Positions 51,095-63,662 of a stretch of 64,000 bases of DNA are shown here, piece after piece (position 1 is the stretch's first letter; each line of letters begins with the position of its first letter). This stretch comes from Phanerodontia chrysosporium. Taxonomy: Eukaryota > Basidiomycota > Agaricomycetes > Polyporales > Phanerochaetaceae. The DNA is taken from assembly GCA_001910725.1 (NCBI GenBank), contig MJGA01000031.1:1-64000 (forward strand). The letters are read 5' to 3'. The notes beneath the pieces were generated by a model that made no database searches, was not told the origin of the DNA, and was given only the letters and a program-made list of their open reading frames with translations. The translations under genes were made by a program, and so were the position numbers.

Positions 51095-54013
51095 ATGATT
51101 GATCCTACCGACCAACTCGACGCCCAGTCTTTCGACTATGTCATCGTCGGTGCGTACCACCCCTTGCAGCTGAAAGCTTCATACTTATCTGAACATGTAC
51201 AGGCGGTGGAGTGCGCATATTTAGCTATTCGTAGACATCTGCTTATACCCCGATCCCAACTCGCAGACCGCAGGCCTTACGCTGGCCGCACGCCTCACCG
51301 AAGACCCTTCGATCGACGTCCTTGTTCTGGAAGCTGGCCAAGCGAATATCGACGACATGCAGCTGCGTACGCCCTGTCAGCACTCTCATACTAGCCGATC
51401 GCGTCTGAGTGCGGCTCGAATCCCTAGTGCGACCGGCCAGCTACGCGAGCCACTTCGGGAACCCCTCCTATGCTTGGCCACACAAGACCGTGCGTTCTCT
51501 CCTGCTCCGACCAGGCGCATGCTGACCCCCCTTTAGACTGAACAGAAGTACCTCAACGGCAGATCGGCGGACTGGCCACGGTGAGTGTCCCGTCGAGAGC
51601 CGGTGCGGGCGCCGGAGCTGACACGGGCGTGCAGCGGCAAGGGCCTCGGAGGCTCGTCTGGCATTAACTTCATGGTGTACACGAAGCCCCCAGCGAGCGA
51701 CATCGACGGTGCGGCGCATCGTTCTGCTCTTCGACCTCGCTGACATGCGACCACACAGATATTGAGCGCCTTGGAAATCCGGGCTGGAGCTGGAAAGGGC
51801 TCGCACCGTACTTTCGCCGCGTAGAGGGGTGAGTTGCGTGCCCCGACCCACCACGACCTGTCCTGACACATGCCGGCCGCAGCTTCACTGACCCTACCGA
51901 CGAATACAAGCAACAGACCGGCGTTAACACCTCTGATTGGAAGATTGGACGCGATGGTACGTGTGCTACTCGTTCTGATAAGCTCAAGTTATGGATCTAA
52001 TTCCCGCAGGGCCACTCCAGATTTCGTTCCCTGCACACTTTTCAGACTTCGAGTTGGAGCTTCAGAAGGTCCTCCGCACCTCTATCTGTCCGCGTCTCCT
52101 CGCTCATCATGTCCGCCGTAGAGCTTTATCAATGCAGGCCTTTCACCTGCCAAGCGACCCGTGAGTGCCCTGATTGTCTTGCCTAGTGATACTCTAACAG
52201 ACCCTCTGAACAGCTTGATGGCGACGTCAGTGACTTTTTCGCCTGTGAAACGTCCATGTACTCATGCATGTGCAGCCCGCCGGCGTCGCCTTCTGTCCTA
52301 ACACGTACGACCCACGCTTACACAAGCGGTCGTATGCCACGACGGTACGCCTACAGAGACCCCCTTTCGGTGGCGTACCGCTAAGGAGCCAGCAGGCATA
52401 TTACCTCCCACACAAGGACCGCCCTAATTACCGTGTCGCCGTCGGAGCGCACGTCAACCGCGTGCTGTCCGAGAAAGGTCCTACAGGCGTGTGGGTCGCA
52501 ACTGGCGTTCAGTTCACCGACGTAGCGACGGGCAAATCAGGCACCGTGTTCGCGAGGAAGGAGGTCTTACTTTGCGCAGGGTACGTTTCGAGCCTGTAGA
52601 ACATTGCACACGCTAAGTCTCTGCCACAGGGCGCTGAAGACGCCGCAGATCCTCGAGCTCTCGGGCTTCGGTCGCCCCGACGTCCTGAAGAGGATCGGGG
52701 TTCCGGTAAAGGAGGCTCTGCTCGGCGTGGGTGAGAACCTCCAGGAGCACTACTTTGTGGGCTTCAGTTGGGGTGCGTGTCCGCGCCACTGCCTGCCTGT
52801 GTATCGCTGACCGGCTGTGGCAGAACTGAAGGATGACGTCCCGTATGACACGTACGACCTCCTCCGCGACCCGGCTATTGCCGCGCAGCACGCCGACCTG
52901 CAGTACGTCGCCGGTCCCGCGCGTTTCCGGCTGTGTTCTGACGATACACAGTGCACTCGGGAAGGGGCTCCACACCACTGGTGTTGTCGGTTTCTCGTGG
53001 GCGAGCCCCGCGTCCGTCGTTCCGCCGGACAGGCAGGCTGCGCTGCGCGGGAGATCCAGGCGGCCATCGACGCGGCAGACGAGAAGGCGAACCCCGGGCT
53101 AAAGACGCAGCTCAGTATCGCGCTTGAGCGGTTCGACACAAGCCCCGGTCTCGAGTTCATCAGCTTTCTAGGATTTCTCAGCGGGCCTAGTATGCTTCGT
53201 TGCTACCTACTCTCGCATAGACAGCGCTGACCACCCGCATGCTGGTAGAACCACCCGAGCCCGGCAAGCGCTACGTGAGCATCGTCGTAGCCACTAATCA
53301 CTGTCTATCTCGCGGGAGCGTCGTGAGTAACATCGATCTAGGGGCTGCATACAACCTCCAGTTCTCATACACACACAACAGCATTGCGCCTCTGCCGACC
53401 CGCAACAAGATCCGGATAGTGATGCGCGATACTACGAGCAGGACGTCGGTCAGTGTCCTCCAGTAATTTCTATCTTCAACCATTTATACTCAGTCGCCAC
53501 GACAGACCTGTCACTGCACGTCGAAGCCGCAAAGTATGCACGCAGAGTTGCGAGCATGCCACCAATGTGTGACTTGCTCGCGCGGGAGTACAACCCAGGC
53601 CCCGAGGTGCAGAGTGACGAGCAGTTGCGTGGTGCGTGTATGCGGCACAAGTCCAACGAGTGCCAATATTGACGGCATCCGGGGCACTGCACAGAGTGGG
53701 CGAAGCTGACGTTGGGGACGACCTGGCACACGGCGTCTTCTTGCTCGATGTTGCCAAGAGCACAGAACGGGGTCGTCGACCCGACGCTCAAGGTGTACGG
53801 TACCCAGAACCTACGCGTGGTCGACCTCTCTATCGTGCCGCTTCACATTGCTGCGCATACCCAGGCAACTGTGTATGCGACCGCGGAGAAAGGCAAGTGT
53901 CTTCTTCAAAAACAAAATGATGCCAGGAGCTCATCAGAGAACGGGCAGCTGCGGACATGATCAAAGCAGCGGGTGCAGGAGAGCAATCTCAGAGTGGCGG
54001 TGCATCTGGGTAA
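51095..54013 (+). CDS. GMC oxidoreductase, aryl-alcohol-oxidase-like (1)
   Basis: FAD enzyme oxidising alcohols and giving H2O2, often secreted to feed lignin peroxidases in wood-rot fungi. MIDPTDQLDAQSFDYVIVG and, across an intron, GGGTAGLTLAARLTEDP form the FAD dinucleotide fold. Then come VLVLEAGQANIDD, GKGLGGSSGINFMVYT (GMC signature), GNPGWSWKGLAPYFRRVEG, KTPQILELSGFGRPDVL and a C-terminal WHTASSCSMLP (catalytic His) with LHIAAHTQATVY (second His). It has about a dozen or more introns, many starting GTGCGT. The last one has a GC donor (AAAG/GCAAGT...GGGCAG) and joins AEK to AADMIKAAGAG. No signal peptide is apparent at this start, so location is uncertain. Tandem paralogue at 55332. Confidence 0.85.
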
Positions 54014-55331
54014 CGGTACTAACTACGGCGGACTTGGCGCTACTTGACCCAAGATGTCAACGTGCTTAACGACGACCGTATGTCCTCGATCTTACACGTC
54101 GCGTAAGTAATACATGCAGAAATATAGCTGGCTTATGTTCTATCTACCCGGATAATTTGCCTTGGTGCCATGAGCAAGCCCAAAGCAACGAAGGCACGAA
54201 CCTGGCGCGTATTTGGGCGCTCGACATTATTTTTCTTTGTTTCTGGTTTCCTCCAGCCTTCACGAAGCCTTGCATCGGCGCTACATAGAATAGCTATCCT
54301 GACAAGCAGCACTTCGTTAACGGCTGCAATCCAACGGTATGTTCAGTGAAATGTCGAGGTTCAAATATCCGAGTCGTCACTGAGTTACTTACTCTGCAGC
54401 CTGACACTAATGTCTTGCCCCTTTCAACGTCCCTTCGTGATGAATGCGGGCCTTCAACAAATCGAAAGCCATTCTATCCCATACATTACGTTATATAGGA
54501 TGCCGGGCATCCCTAGAGCTACATGGACCTAAGTATGTTCTCAGAATGCCGGGACTCAGGCCGTTGGAGCAATGTCGCCTGAAGCGCGGACCTGTGCCGA
54601 CGGAGGGTTGGCAGTCGGCGATCGCGATGTATCCCCGCAAGACGCATGATTGTGGTGATCACGTCCGTCTGAAACGAATGTGGCGTCCACGATTCGAGGC
54701 CCGCCGTAGCCCGCCGCGACGTTACGTGGCGAGGCCCAGTCCCTTCTAGGCGTAGATGCAACCAAGGTGCGCATTGCTGTTGTACGTGTCTATGCTGCTG
54801 AGGGCATCATCATGTACTCTACTCCCATAGCGCTGCCGACTCGGAGACTCGGCGGCTCACGGCCGTAACTCTGCGGATGATGCCCGACACCGCTCGGTGG
54901 GCGGTATCCGTCCACCGGAGTCTGACCGCACTCCTCGAAGCTGCCTCCGCGTGCAGGTATCTGGACAATAATGGAGAACGCGGACGCAACTCCGCCCCCT
55001 GCACCAGGCGACGTGTCTCTGGTGGTACACCGTGACTTCTTCCCGACCGATGCCGCCGCCTCATGTTCGTCGCATTGACATACCCTGATAGGCGGTGCGC
55101 TAGCCCACAATGCGGTCATCGGAACCGCCACATCGCGCCGAGATGTCTTTTTCAGTCTTGTAATGAGCCCGAGGACAGGACAATAGCGGCGCCTCGACAG
55201 TACATTGACATAACGTCTCACGTAGCATTGTTGGACGCCACTCGGTCTTACCCGCTACCTACGGTATAAAGGATAAGACCCAGAATCCAGAGACTTCCGC
55301 ACCGACATCGCTCCAACATTCTGTCCCAACC
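54014..55331 (+). promoter_or_regulatory. Upstream region of second GMC gene
   Basis: TATAAAG at 55265-55271. It repeats the two dyads found upstream of the first GMC gene: CGTCCGT-ctgaa-ACGAATG at 54662-54680 and CTCGGTGG...CCACCGGAG at about 54893-54920, at nearly the same distance from the ATG. No gene was seen between. Confidence 0.55.
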
Positions 55332-58235
55332 ATGCTCATCCCCATCGACCAGATCAACGGACAGACATTTGACTATGTGATTGTTGGTGCGTACCTGCAC
55401 AATTCAGTCCAACTTCACGCTGACATGGACTCGTTTAGGTGGTGGAGTATGATGTGCACACTGTAAACATAGCTCATCTATTGACCCGACCCCTACCGCA
55501 GACGGCCGGTCTTACTCTTGCTGCACGGCTCACAGAAGATCCCGCAGTCAATGTACTTGTCCTAGAGGCGGGCCAGGCTAACATCGACGATGAGCAGCTG
55601 CGTACGTTGTGTTAGCATTCTCGCCGGCTGACCGTACCCAATTGCAACCCGGATCCCTAGTGCGCGCGGTCAGTTACGGAGCGCACTTTGCGAACCCTTG
55701 CTATGCCTGGCCGCACAAGACTGTATGTCGCCCCTCGCCTTGGTGTTTTCCGCATTCACCCCTCTATGCCACAGACCAAGCAGGAGCGCATCGGTGGGAG
55801 AACGACGGATTGGGCACGGTAAGGATCGACTCTGAGCTTGTGTGAGCATTGAAGCTAACAGAGACGGTAGCGGCAAAGGCCTCGGAGGATCTTCCGCTGT
55901 AAACATGATGTGCTACACGATACCACCCGCACGCGACATCGACGGTGCGCCGCTTTACTCTACTCCTTGACAACATCGGCTTACCACGGCCCAGATTTCG
56001 AACGCCTCGGAAATCCTGGCTGGAACTGGGAGGAGCTCGAGCCGTACTTTCGCCGCGTTGAAGGGTTCGAATCCGTCCCCTCATCTGCTATCATCTGGGC
56101 TTACGCGTCGCCCAACGCAGCTTCATCGAACCCACGGATAACTATAAGAAACAGACTGGCATTGACACCACTGGCTGGAACGTCGGGCGGGACGGTTGGT
56201 GTGCTGCTTTTCTGTCGGTTGGCTTACTTCATGTATCCCTTTCCCGCAGGACCGCTCCGTATTTCGTTCCACGACAGAGTTTCTGAACTCGAATCAGAAA
56301 TTCAGAAGGTTTTTCGCAACTCCAAGTCGATCATATTTAGTTGCTTACCACGCTTGCCGTAGACCTTCATCAACGCAGGTCTAGCTCCCGCCAAGCGTCC
56401 AGTGAGTATTGCCTTGCCTAGAGTGACACCAAACTGTTCATATACCTCATCGTACAGCTCGAAGGCGACGTGAGTAGCCTCGTCAATGCACGGTCTATTC
56501 CTGTACTCAACTCTCGCAGCCCGCCGGTGTCACTTTCTTGCCCATCACCTACGACCGACGGCTCCACAAGCGATCGTACGCTACTAATGTACGCCTCTCG
56601 AGATCCCTGCTATATTTGCTTCGCTAAAAGGACAGCAGGCGTATTATCTCCCGCACAAGGATCGCCTAAACTACCGTGTCGCCGTCGGCGCACACGTCAA
56701 TCGCGTGCTCGCAGAACAGGCGGCGACTGGAGTGTGGGTCGCTACGGGCGTCGAGTTCACCGACATCGCCACAGGCAGATCCAACACTGCGCTCGCCAGG
56801 AAGGAGGTCATACTCTGCGCAGGGTACGTTCGCGCGTTTCCATGCAGCGGCGCATGTGCTCAGGCGCTGCGGCAGGACACTCAAGACGCCGCAGGTCCTC
56901 GAGCTCTCGGGGTTCGGCCGCCCCGACGTGCTGCAGAAGCTCGGCGTGCCGGTCAAAGAGGCGCTCTTTGGCGTAGGCGAGAATCTCCAGGACCATTTCT
57001 ACGTGGCCCTCAGCTGGGGTGCGTGCCTACGGCAAGCGAGCGCCCGCAACGAGCTGACGGGCTGTGACAGAGCTGAAGGAAGATGTCCCATACGACACGC
57101 TCGACGTACTCAGCAATCCTGCGGTCGCTGCGCTGCACGCCGAACTGCAGTACGTTCCTTGTCTTGCGGATATGCCCCTAGCTCTTGGTGACTTGGCAAC
57201 AGCGCGTCTGGGGAGGGCCTCCACACGACCGGTGTCACTGGCTTCGCATGGGCGACGCCGACGTCCTTTCTGCCACAAGACAAACAACACGAGCTTCGTA
57301 AGCAGTTACGAGCAGCGATTGACGCGGTGGACGAGAGAGCGAACCCAGGACTGAAGCCCCAGCTCGAGATCACGCTTGAGCGGTTCGAAACAAGCCCTGG
57401 TTGCGAGTTCATTAGCAACCTAGTGATGCTTAGCGGGCCGAGTAAGTCTCATCGACGCTTCGTTACTTTCCGGAGTGTGCTGACCATTGGCGTGCCTGCA
57501 GACCCGCCCGAGCCCGGCAAGCGCTATGTGAGCATCGTCGCCACAATGAACCACGGCTTGTCCCGCGGGAGCGTCGTGAGTGCCGTCTGCTCAGCGATCC
57601 GTTCGGACCATTGGTTCTGACCACATGCGTCCAACAGCACTGCGTCTCTGCCGACCCGCAGCAGGAGCCGGACATCGATGCACGGTATTACGAGCAGGAT
57701 GTCGGTCAGTGCCGTCATCGTCTCCTCTAGCCCAGTAAAGCCTGAAGCGCCGCGGCAGACCTGGCTCTCCACATCGAAGCCGTCAAGTTCGCCCGCAAGG
57801 TCGCAAGCACGCCGCCGATGCGAGACTTTCTCGCGCGCGAGCACAACCCGGGCCCAGAGGTGCAGACGGACGAGCAGCTGCGCGGTGCGTGTCTGCGCTC
57901 CAGAATTTTGTGCGAGTGGCCGGCGTGCTGACGGCGTCCCGGCAGACTGGGTGAAGCTGACGATGGGCTCGACATGGCACACCGCCTCGTCGTGCTCGAT
58001 GCTGCCCAGGGCACTGAACGGTGTCGTTGACCCGACACTAAGGGTGTACGGCACCGAGAACCTGCGCGTCGTCGATCTTTCCGTCGTGCCGCTCCACTTT
58101 GCGGCCCACACCCAGGCCACGGTGTACGCTATCGCAGAAAAGGGTAGGCGTATTTCCGAATAATATGCATTATTATGGACGCTGATGTAGTGCCAAACAG
58201 CGGCGGACATTATCAAGTCAGCAGCAGCGGCGTAG
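55332..58235 (+). CDS. GMC oxidoreductase, aryl-alcohol-oxidase-like (2)
   Basis: Same gene structure as its neighbour: MLIPIDQINGQTFDYVIVG, intron, GGGTAGLTLAARLTEDP, VLVLEAGQANIDDEQL, GKGLGGSSAVNMMCYT, GNPGWNWEELEPYFRRVEG, KTPQVLELSGFGRPDVLQK, and WHTASSCSMLPRALNGVVDP with LHFAAHTQATVYAIAEK. The last exon (from 58201) adds AADIIKSAAAA to a stop at 58233-58235 through a normal GT donor. One intron near 56067 would need a weak donor (GTTCGA); otherwise splice sites are typical. All catalytic residues are retained. A cytosolic or peroxisomal rather than secreted enzyme is possible, as no signal peptide is seen. Confidence 0.83.
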
Positions 58236-58828
58236 GAGAGGAGGGAACGTCTGTCCAGGCCGTACTGAGTCAGGATTCTTGGACAGAGCTTGGCCCCCCC
58301 CCACATATGGGTACCCATCTCCCTGATAAACGGCTACACGCCGTCCTGGACCTTGCAGTCGAAGTAAATTTATTCTAGGTTACGCCTTGTGTGCCTAAAC
58401 GAGCCAGGAATAACCCATGATCATACACAGAACTCATTATCGGCTCGGCAACTTAGGTGCAGCTATAACGGTATGACCTGTATAAAGCAGCATCCCCTTC
58501 TCTATCCAACGTCTGCTCTGCACGGAGTCGTCGAACATGCAGAGAGCGCCGCGAGACACAAGAAGGAACAGCTATATTGTATTGCATATATAGAATGACA
58601 CAAATTGTGTTGGAAGTCGGAAGAAGATGCGAGAAGCAAATAACTTAACCGTGGTACTATCGTGTAGGCTGGCATTACGACCGGACATGTAAGTATAGCA
58701 AATAGAGAGACAGAACAATAACAAAACGATCCGAATGAACAATGCAGAGGTCCGTTTGCGTGCGAGCGATCCAATGCAAATATTGACGAGAATCGACAGA
58801 GGCGACGAAGGTTGTAAGTTCATGGCGT
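58236..58828. other. Spacer between convergent genes
   Basis: Between the GMC gene (plus) and PSD2 (minus), so it should hold both 3' untranslated regions. No ORF was supported. Confidence 0.5.
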
Positions 58829-61800
58829 TCATGACGAAGGCGCGCGGCGGCTGCGCCCGATGCCCATGCCGACGCGGACGAGGGTCTCGAGGCACGCGCG
58901 GCCGTTGACGAGCAGGTCCTCGTCCCACTTGACGACGCCCTTCTCGAAGAGCACGACGATGGTCGACCCGCCGAACGCGAAGTAGCCAAACTCCTGGCCG
59001 CGGCTGACGTGGTCGCCCTCGTTCACGGTCGTCTTGATGCTTCCGACCATCATCGCGCCGATACAGACGGCCATGACGCGGCCAAACTGCGCGCTGTCGA
59101 TCGGCACTATCTTGCGCGCGTTCTCGCCGTAGACGTCGAGTGCCGTCCGGATAGCTTGGGGCTGAAAGAGAGTGTGTCAGGCCTGGTTTGTGCCCACGAT
59201 CTATCGAGAAACGCTTACGTTGACGGTGTAGTACTCGCCAGCGATGTAGGTCATCGGGCCGATGACCCCATCGACGGGCGAGTGGAAACGGTGATAATCT
59301 TGTGGTGCGAGGCGGAAGATGCACACGGCCCCGCCCACGTAGCGCTCAGCCTCTTCAGCGTACGCCGGGCCAAGCAGACGCTGCACCGAGAATTCGCGGC
59401 CTTTAATCCAGAGCCTGGTCGCCTCGCTGACTGTCTCGAAGACCATGAGACGACAGTCGGCGCCGCTGACCAGGCGGTACGGGTTATCGGGTTCTTCAAC
59501 CGGTCGGGCGCCAGGTTTGAGCTCGCGGTAGAAGAACTCATTGAAGGTCTCTGCAGGGGCCTAATCAGCATTGGGACACGATGAAAGGGAAGGCGAGCCA
59601 CGCACTGAACTCCTCGATGGGTTTCAGGATCTCGTCGACGTTGAGCTTGTGGAACTCGATGAATGGCAGGATGTCGCGCGCAGACTCTGGCGAGTCGTAC
59701 TTGATGCCCTGCTTGATCGACAGCGACTTCAAGAGGCGACGAGCGCGGGCGCCCTCCATGCGGCCCTTCCAGCCCTTGTAGAGGAGACGGATGCCAAGGC
59801 GCACGTACACCTGCATCTTCTCCTCCTCGAGCTGGCCAGTGATCCGGTTCTGCACGATGATGTTCGCCGAGTTCTACGGCGGGCGTCAGCCAGCGGCAGA
59901 CGAGACAAACGCAGCATCAGCACGTACCGCACCAAGCCGGTAGTCGCCGCTCGAGACCTTCGAGATGACCTTCGTGTACCATTTGCGCTGCGCCTGGCTT
60001 GCGGTCACAAAGTTGCCGACGACGATCCGGTCGACGCGCGCCCAGTCCTGACTTGCGCACACCGCGAGGTGCGTCACGATGTCGACCTCCGCCTTCGCGT
60101 TCATGCGCGGGCGGTGGCACAGCGGGCAGCTCTTGACGTTGATGACGCGCTCGAGCGACATGTCCGACGCCGGCGAGCTCGAGCCAGAGCCAGAGCCCGA
60201 GCCCGACGAGTCTTCGGCGTCCGACGACGCCGTCGAGACCTGCCGCTCGAAGCCGCCCTGCGGCGACGCCGTGCGAGGTGCCACCGCGGCCTCGTGCAGG
60301 GGCTGCTGCATCGGCTCAGTAGGCTGCGGGGCGGGCTGCGCCGGCTTGCGCAGCGGCTCGGGGTCGGGCGCAGGGATGTTCTGCGGCGGCCCTGAAAAGT
60401 CAAGCTTGTCGAGATTGAGGTTAAACTGCGTCTCGTTCCCGCCAAGGACGTTCGGCGTGACAGGAGCGCTGGTGTCCAGCGACGCGTCGTCCATGTCGAT
60501 GCGCTTCTTCTCCGAGGGCGGCCGGCAGAGCTCGGTCTCGAGACACTGGATGGCCTCGTTGATGGTGAGCACCTCGTCGGTTCTCTTCCCGAACCGTGTG
60601 AAGAAAGAGTCAACGGTCTGCCGGCTGAGGGTGGAGCCGAGCGAGTCGAGCATCGACGTGAGCTCGAGCCGCGAGATCGTGCCACTGTCATCTGTGTCGT
60701 ACTGCTTGAGGTACTGCCGCCAGAAACGCTGCCGGAGAGCATCGTAAGGCTGGTACTTTGCGCGGACCCTCAGCTCTGGATGGTGTTTGGCCTCCCACGG
60801 CGACGACTTCTCGGTGTGGAGTGGAAAGACGAACTCTTGCATCGAGTCCTGCGTGCCGTCGTTGTTCTCGGGATACAGCCCCGTCTTCTCATCCTTCTTG
60901 GGCGCGTTGGCGAGGAGCTCCGAGACAGAGAAGCTGGCGTCGCCGACGTGGTCGTTTGATGACAGCTTGTCCCAGTCGAGGACGGCCATGTGGATCTGGA
61001 AGGCGCTTTCGTAGCGCCGGACGTGGAACAGCAGCTTCTCGTCCCAAGTAGGGTTGAGCGAGTGCCGGATGACCCGCGTACGGAAGACCTTTTTGCCGAA
61101 AGAGACGACGACGAACGGGTCCATGTCCCAGCCAGTGCGCGTCACTGCATAGTGTGAGCGCGCAATACATTAGGGTGCGGGTGCACACGTACTGTTCTTC
61201 AGTTTCGGCAAGTCGGTTGCACCCTGAATCTCCAGCAGCACGATCCCGATGATGTCGTTGCTCGCAGAAAAGTTGAAATCCCTGTTCTTCTGGCCCCATG
61301 ACTTGCGGAAGCGCGCTTTGCCTGCTGCGCTCGGGCGTGCCGGCACAGGAGGCGGAGTGAGTGGAGGCGTCGCAGACCCGCTGGGCAGGTTAGGCGTCGA
61401 CGGAGAACCCGGGAGCGCAGATGCGAGCATGGTTGAGTCGAACGACGACGACCGCTTGCTGTTCGGCCGGCGCAGATTGAACTTCTTGGTGAAGGACGGC
61501 GACCGCGCCTTGATCGACGCTGGCACCGGTGTCTTGACCGCGGACGAGGCGGTTGGGGTCATCTGCGAGTCGTCCAGCGTCGGACTGCGAGGGGCGAGGA
61601 CGGAGTCGGAGACGGCGTGCGGTGCGGGGGCCGCCTCGCGCAGGCGGGACATGGCAACCTCCTCTTCGTCGTCAATGTCGGTCGAGGACTCGCCGTCGTC
61701 CGAGCTGAGCCCGTCGTCTTCGAACTCGGGACCGCCCTCGTGAGATCTGACAGTGCCGATGCCCTCGGTGGGGGGCGCGGAGACGAGACTCGGTCTCGAG

Positions 61801-62517
61801 AGCTTCACCAGGTCGGAGTAGATGTCGCCAAAGTCGCGCGGCGCGACAGCGTCTGGTGGTTGCACGAATCCGAGCTTCACTTCGATGGTACCTGTTGCAT
61901 GAGTGGAGGTTCGAGTAGAGACCACGTTGAGCGTGAACGGCTAAGTCTCGGATAAGTGACAAACGTGAAGATTTTCACGGAGGACGTTACCTTGTTGTTG
62001 GGGTCGTCAAAGTCGTATGCATTGTCGTTACGGAACCAATCGTCGAGGGGTATCGCAACTTCTCCGAGGTAATCCTTCCTGAGCACATCCTTGTCCCAAA
62101 TCACAAGCTCTACAACTCCTAGCTTGTCCGCGAGTGAGAGGTATAGAGGAAAGTCGAACGTGGCTTCCTTTGGGGAATACGTGGGGTTGACGGTCCGTTT
62201 CGCAACTGGCGTCTGCTGCTTGTGACTCAGGACCGAGACGACCACGAACCTATGGGGATGGTCAGTCGCAGGCGGGTGAGGGGGAGCGTTTGGAGCACGT
62301 ACGGGTCGCTGGCGCCGTTCCTGTCCTTTGCCAGCAGATCCTTGCAGCCAAGCACCTGCACGCGCAATATGACGACTGGGCTCTCTCCCACGAGCGGCGA
62401 GAAAGTGTTCCTGCCACCCCCTCGACCGGTAGAGAGGCTCGATACGCGCACAGGGAGACGAGCGGCGGTCTTGAGTGCCTTGCCGAGCTTGAGAGCCTTG
62501 GGTGGAGCCCGCACCAT
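58829..62517 (-). CDS. PSD2: Phosphatidylserine decarboxylase, C2-domain type
   Basis: Pyruvoyl enzyme that makes phosphatidylethanolamine from phosphatidylserine at Golgi/endosomal membranes. Order: first C2 domain ([18 protein letters not shown] ... [19 protein letters not shown], 61.9-62.5 kb), a Ser-rich linker, second C2 domain ([36 protein letters not shown]), an EF-hand loop ([12 protein letters not shown]), a Cys/His group ([20 protein letters not shown]), then the catalytic domain. That domain has [11 protein letters not shown] and, at the C-terminus, the self-cleavage motif FGGST, the GGST form typical of Psd2 rather than the LGST of mitochondrial Psd1. Several introns; gene span about 3.7 kb, about 1100 aa. 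It looks intact. Confidence 0.92.
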
Positions 62518-63662
62518 TATAACGAGGTAAAGAGTAGTTCAGACAGCGTGAAAGACGACGAGAGAGACAAGAGACGGGGCGAGAGACTGGGACGGGAAGG
62601 AGTGGTGGTTGTGAACAGGCGAACGCACGCCGGAATCAACGTCAGTACTGGCCATGCCAATATCATGCTTACGTAACGCGCGCAGGCGGTGATGTCCTCC
62701 AGACACTGCCAACCAACTCCTGATATCTGTCTCACAGCTGGAATTCCGTACCAGGCATTCTTTGCGAATTCGGAGCCTGGTATTGCGTTGACTGGCTATC
62801 CGAGTGCTCACAGTGTATCCAAGTCGGATTGTAGACCACGGCTGCGTGCGAGGAAATGCTCGACGTCCAGTATAAATCTCGACCTCAAGCTTCAGGCATC
62901 ACTTGTTTCTGTTGCGACACATCTCTCAAACACTTGTGGGATCCCTAGGCACACCGTCGCTCGGCTCGCGCGACCGAGAGTGAGAGGGATCTGCGTCCGA
63001 GCGCGTAGCGCCTTAGTCCCGCTCGCCGAGTCCACGAACCTGTGCTGCCCAGCCACTTTCTAAGGCTGTGCGTGGAGAGAAAACCAAGAGAAGATGACAT
63101 AGGCTATACTCGGCGACGACTTAGCTGTCTTGACTCTGACGCGGACGGCCTGGAGATCGCAGGTCAGGGTCACAGACACGTACACATAGCATGCAAATCA
63201 ATTTGTACCAGGCCAAGCACAGAGTAACTCCTTGAACATGATCACCCAAACGCCTTCTAGGATGACCCTGTCCCTGTTAGGAACGACTGGAGTCCGCGAC
63301 AAACGTTCTCTTCGCAACAAGCATCGTAGCAGGCAGGTCAACGGCGGGTCTCCCCCCAAGCCAATGATATGGAGTAGCCGCACACCTCTCACGATATCAG
63401 AGTATACCAGCATTTAATACTTAAAAATAATGCGACCGCTGCAGGTTGGCTCGTCTGTGTCATGGTTAGCCTGTCGTCCTCTAGAATTCGGGCATGGATG
63501 ATCACAGGTCTCAATACCTCAAGATGAGGGCATGGTACTTGAACTCTGACAGTATTTGCCACCGCACAGGGTTGGGCTCGCCCTTACAGAGACAGGATCC
63601 ACGTACGAGACACCACGCCACGAGACGATACATCAGGAGCCCGGCTTCAAGCACAAGGCCAC
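62518..63662. other. Intergenic region upstream of PSD2
   Basis: 1.1 kb without a convincing coding frame. It should include the PSD2 promoter. Confidence 0.5.

Noticed and set aside
51400..51430. GCTCGAATCC as a tRNA T-arm
   Set aside because: It lies within a GMC intron and no cloverleaf can be drawn.
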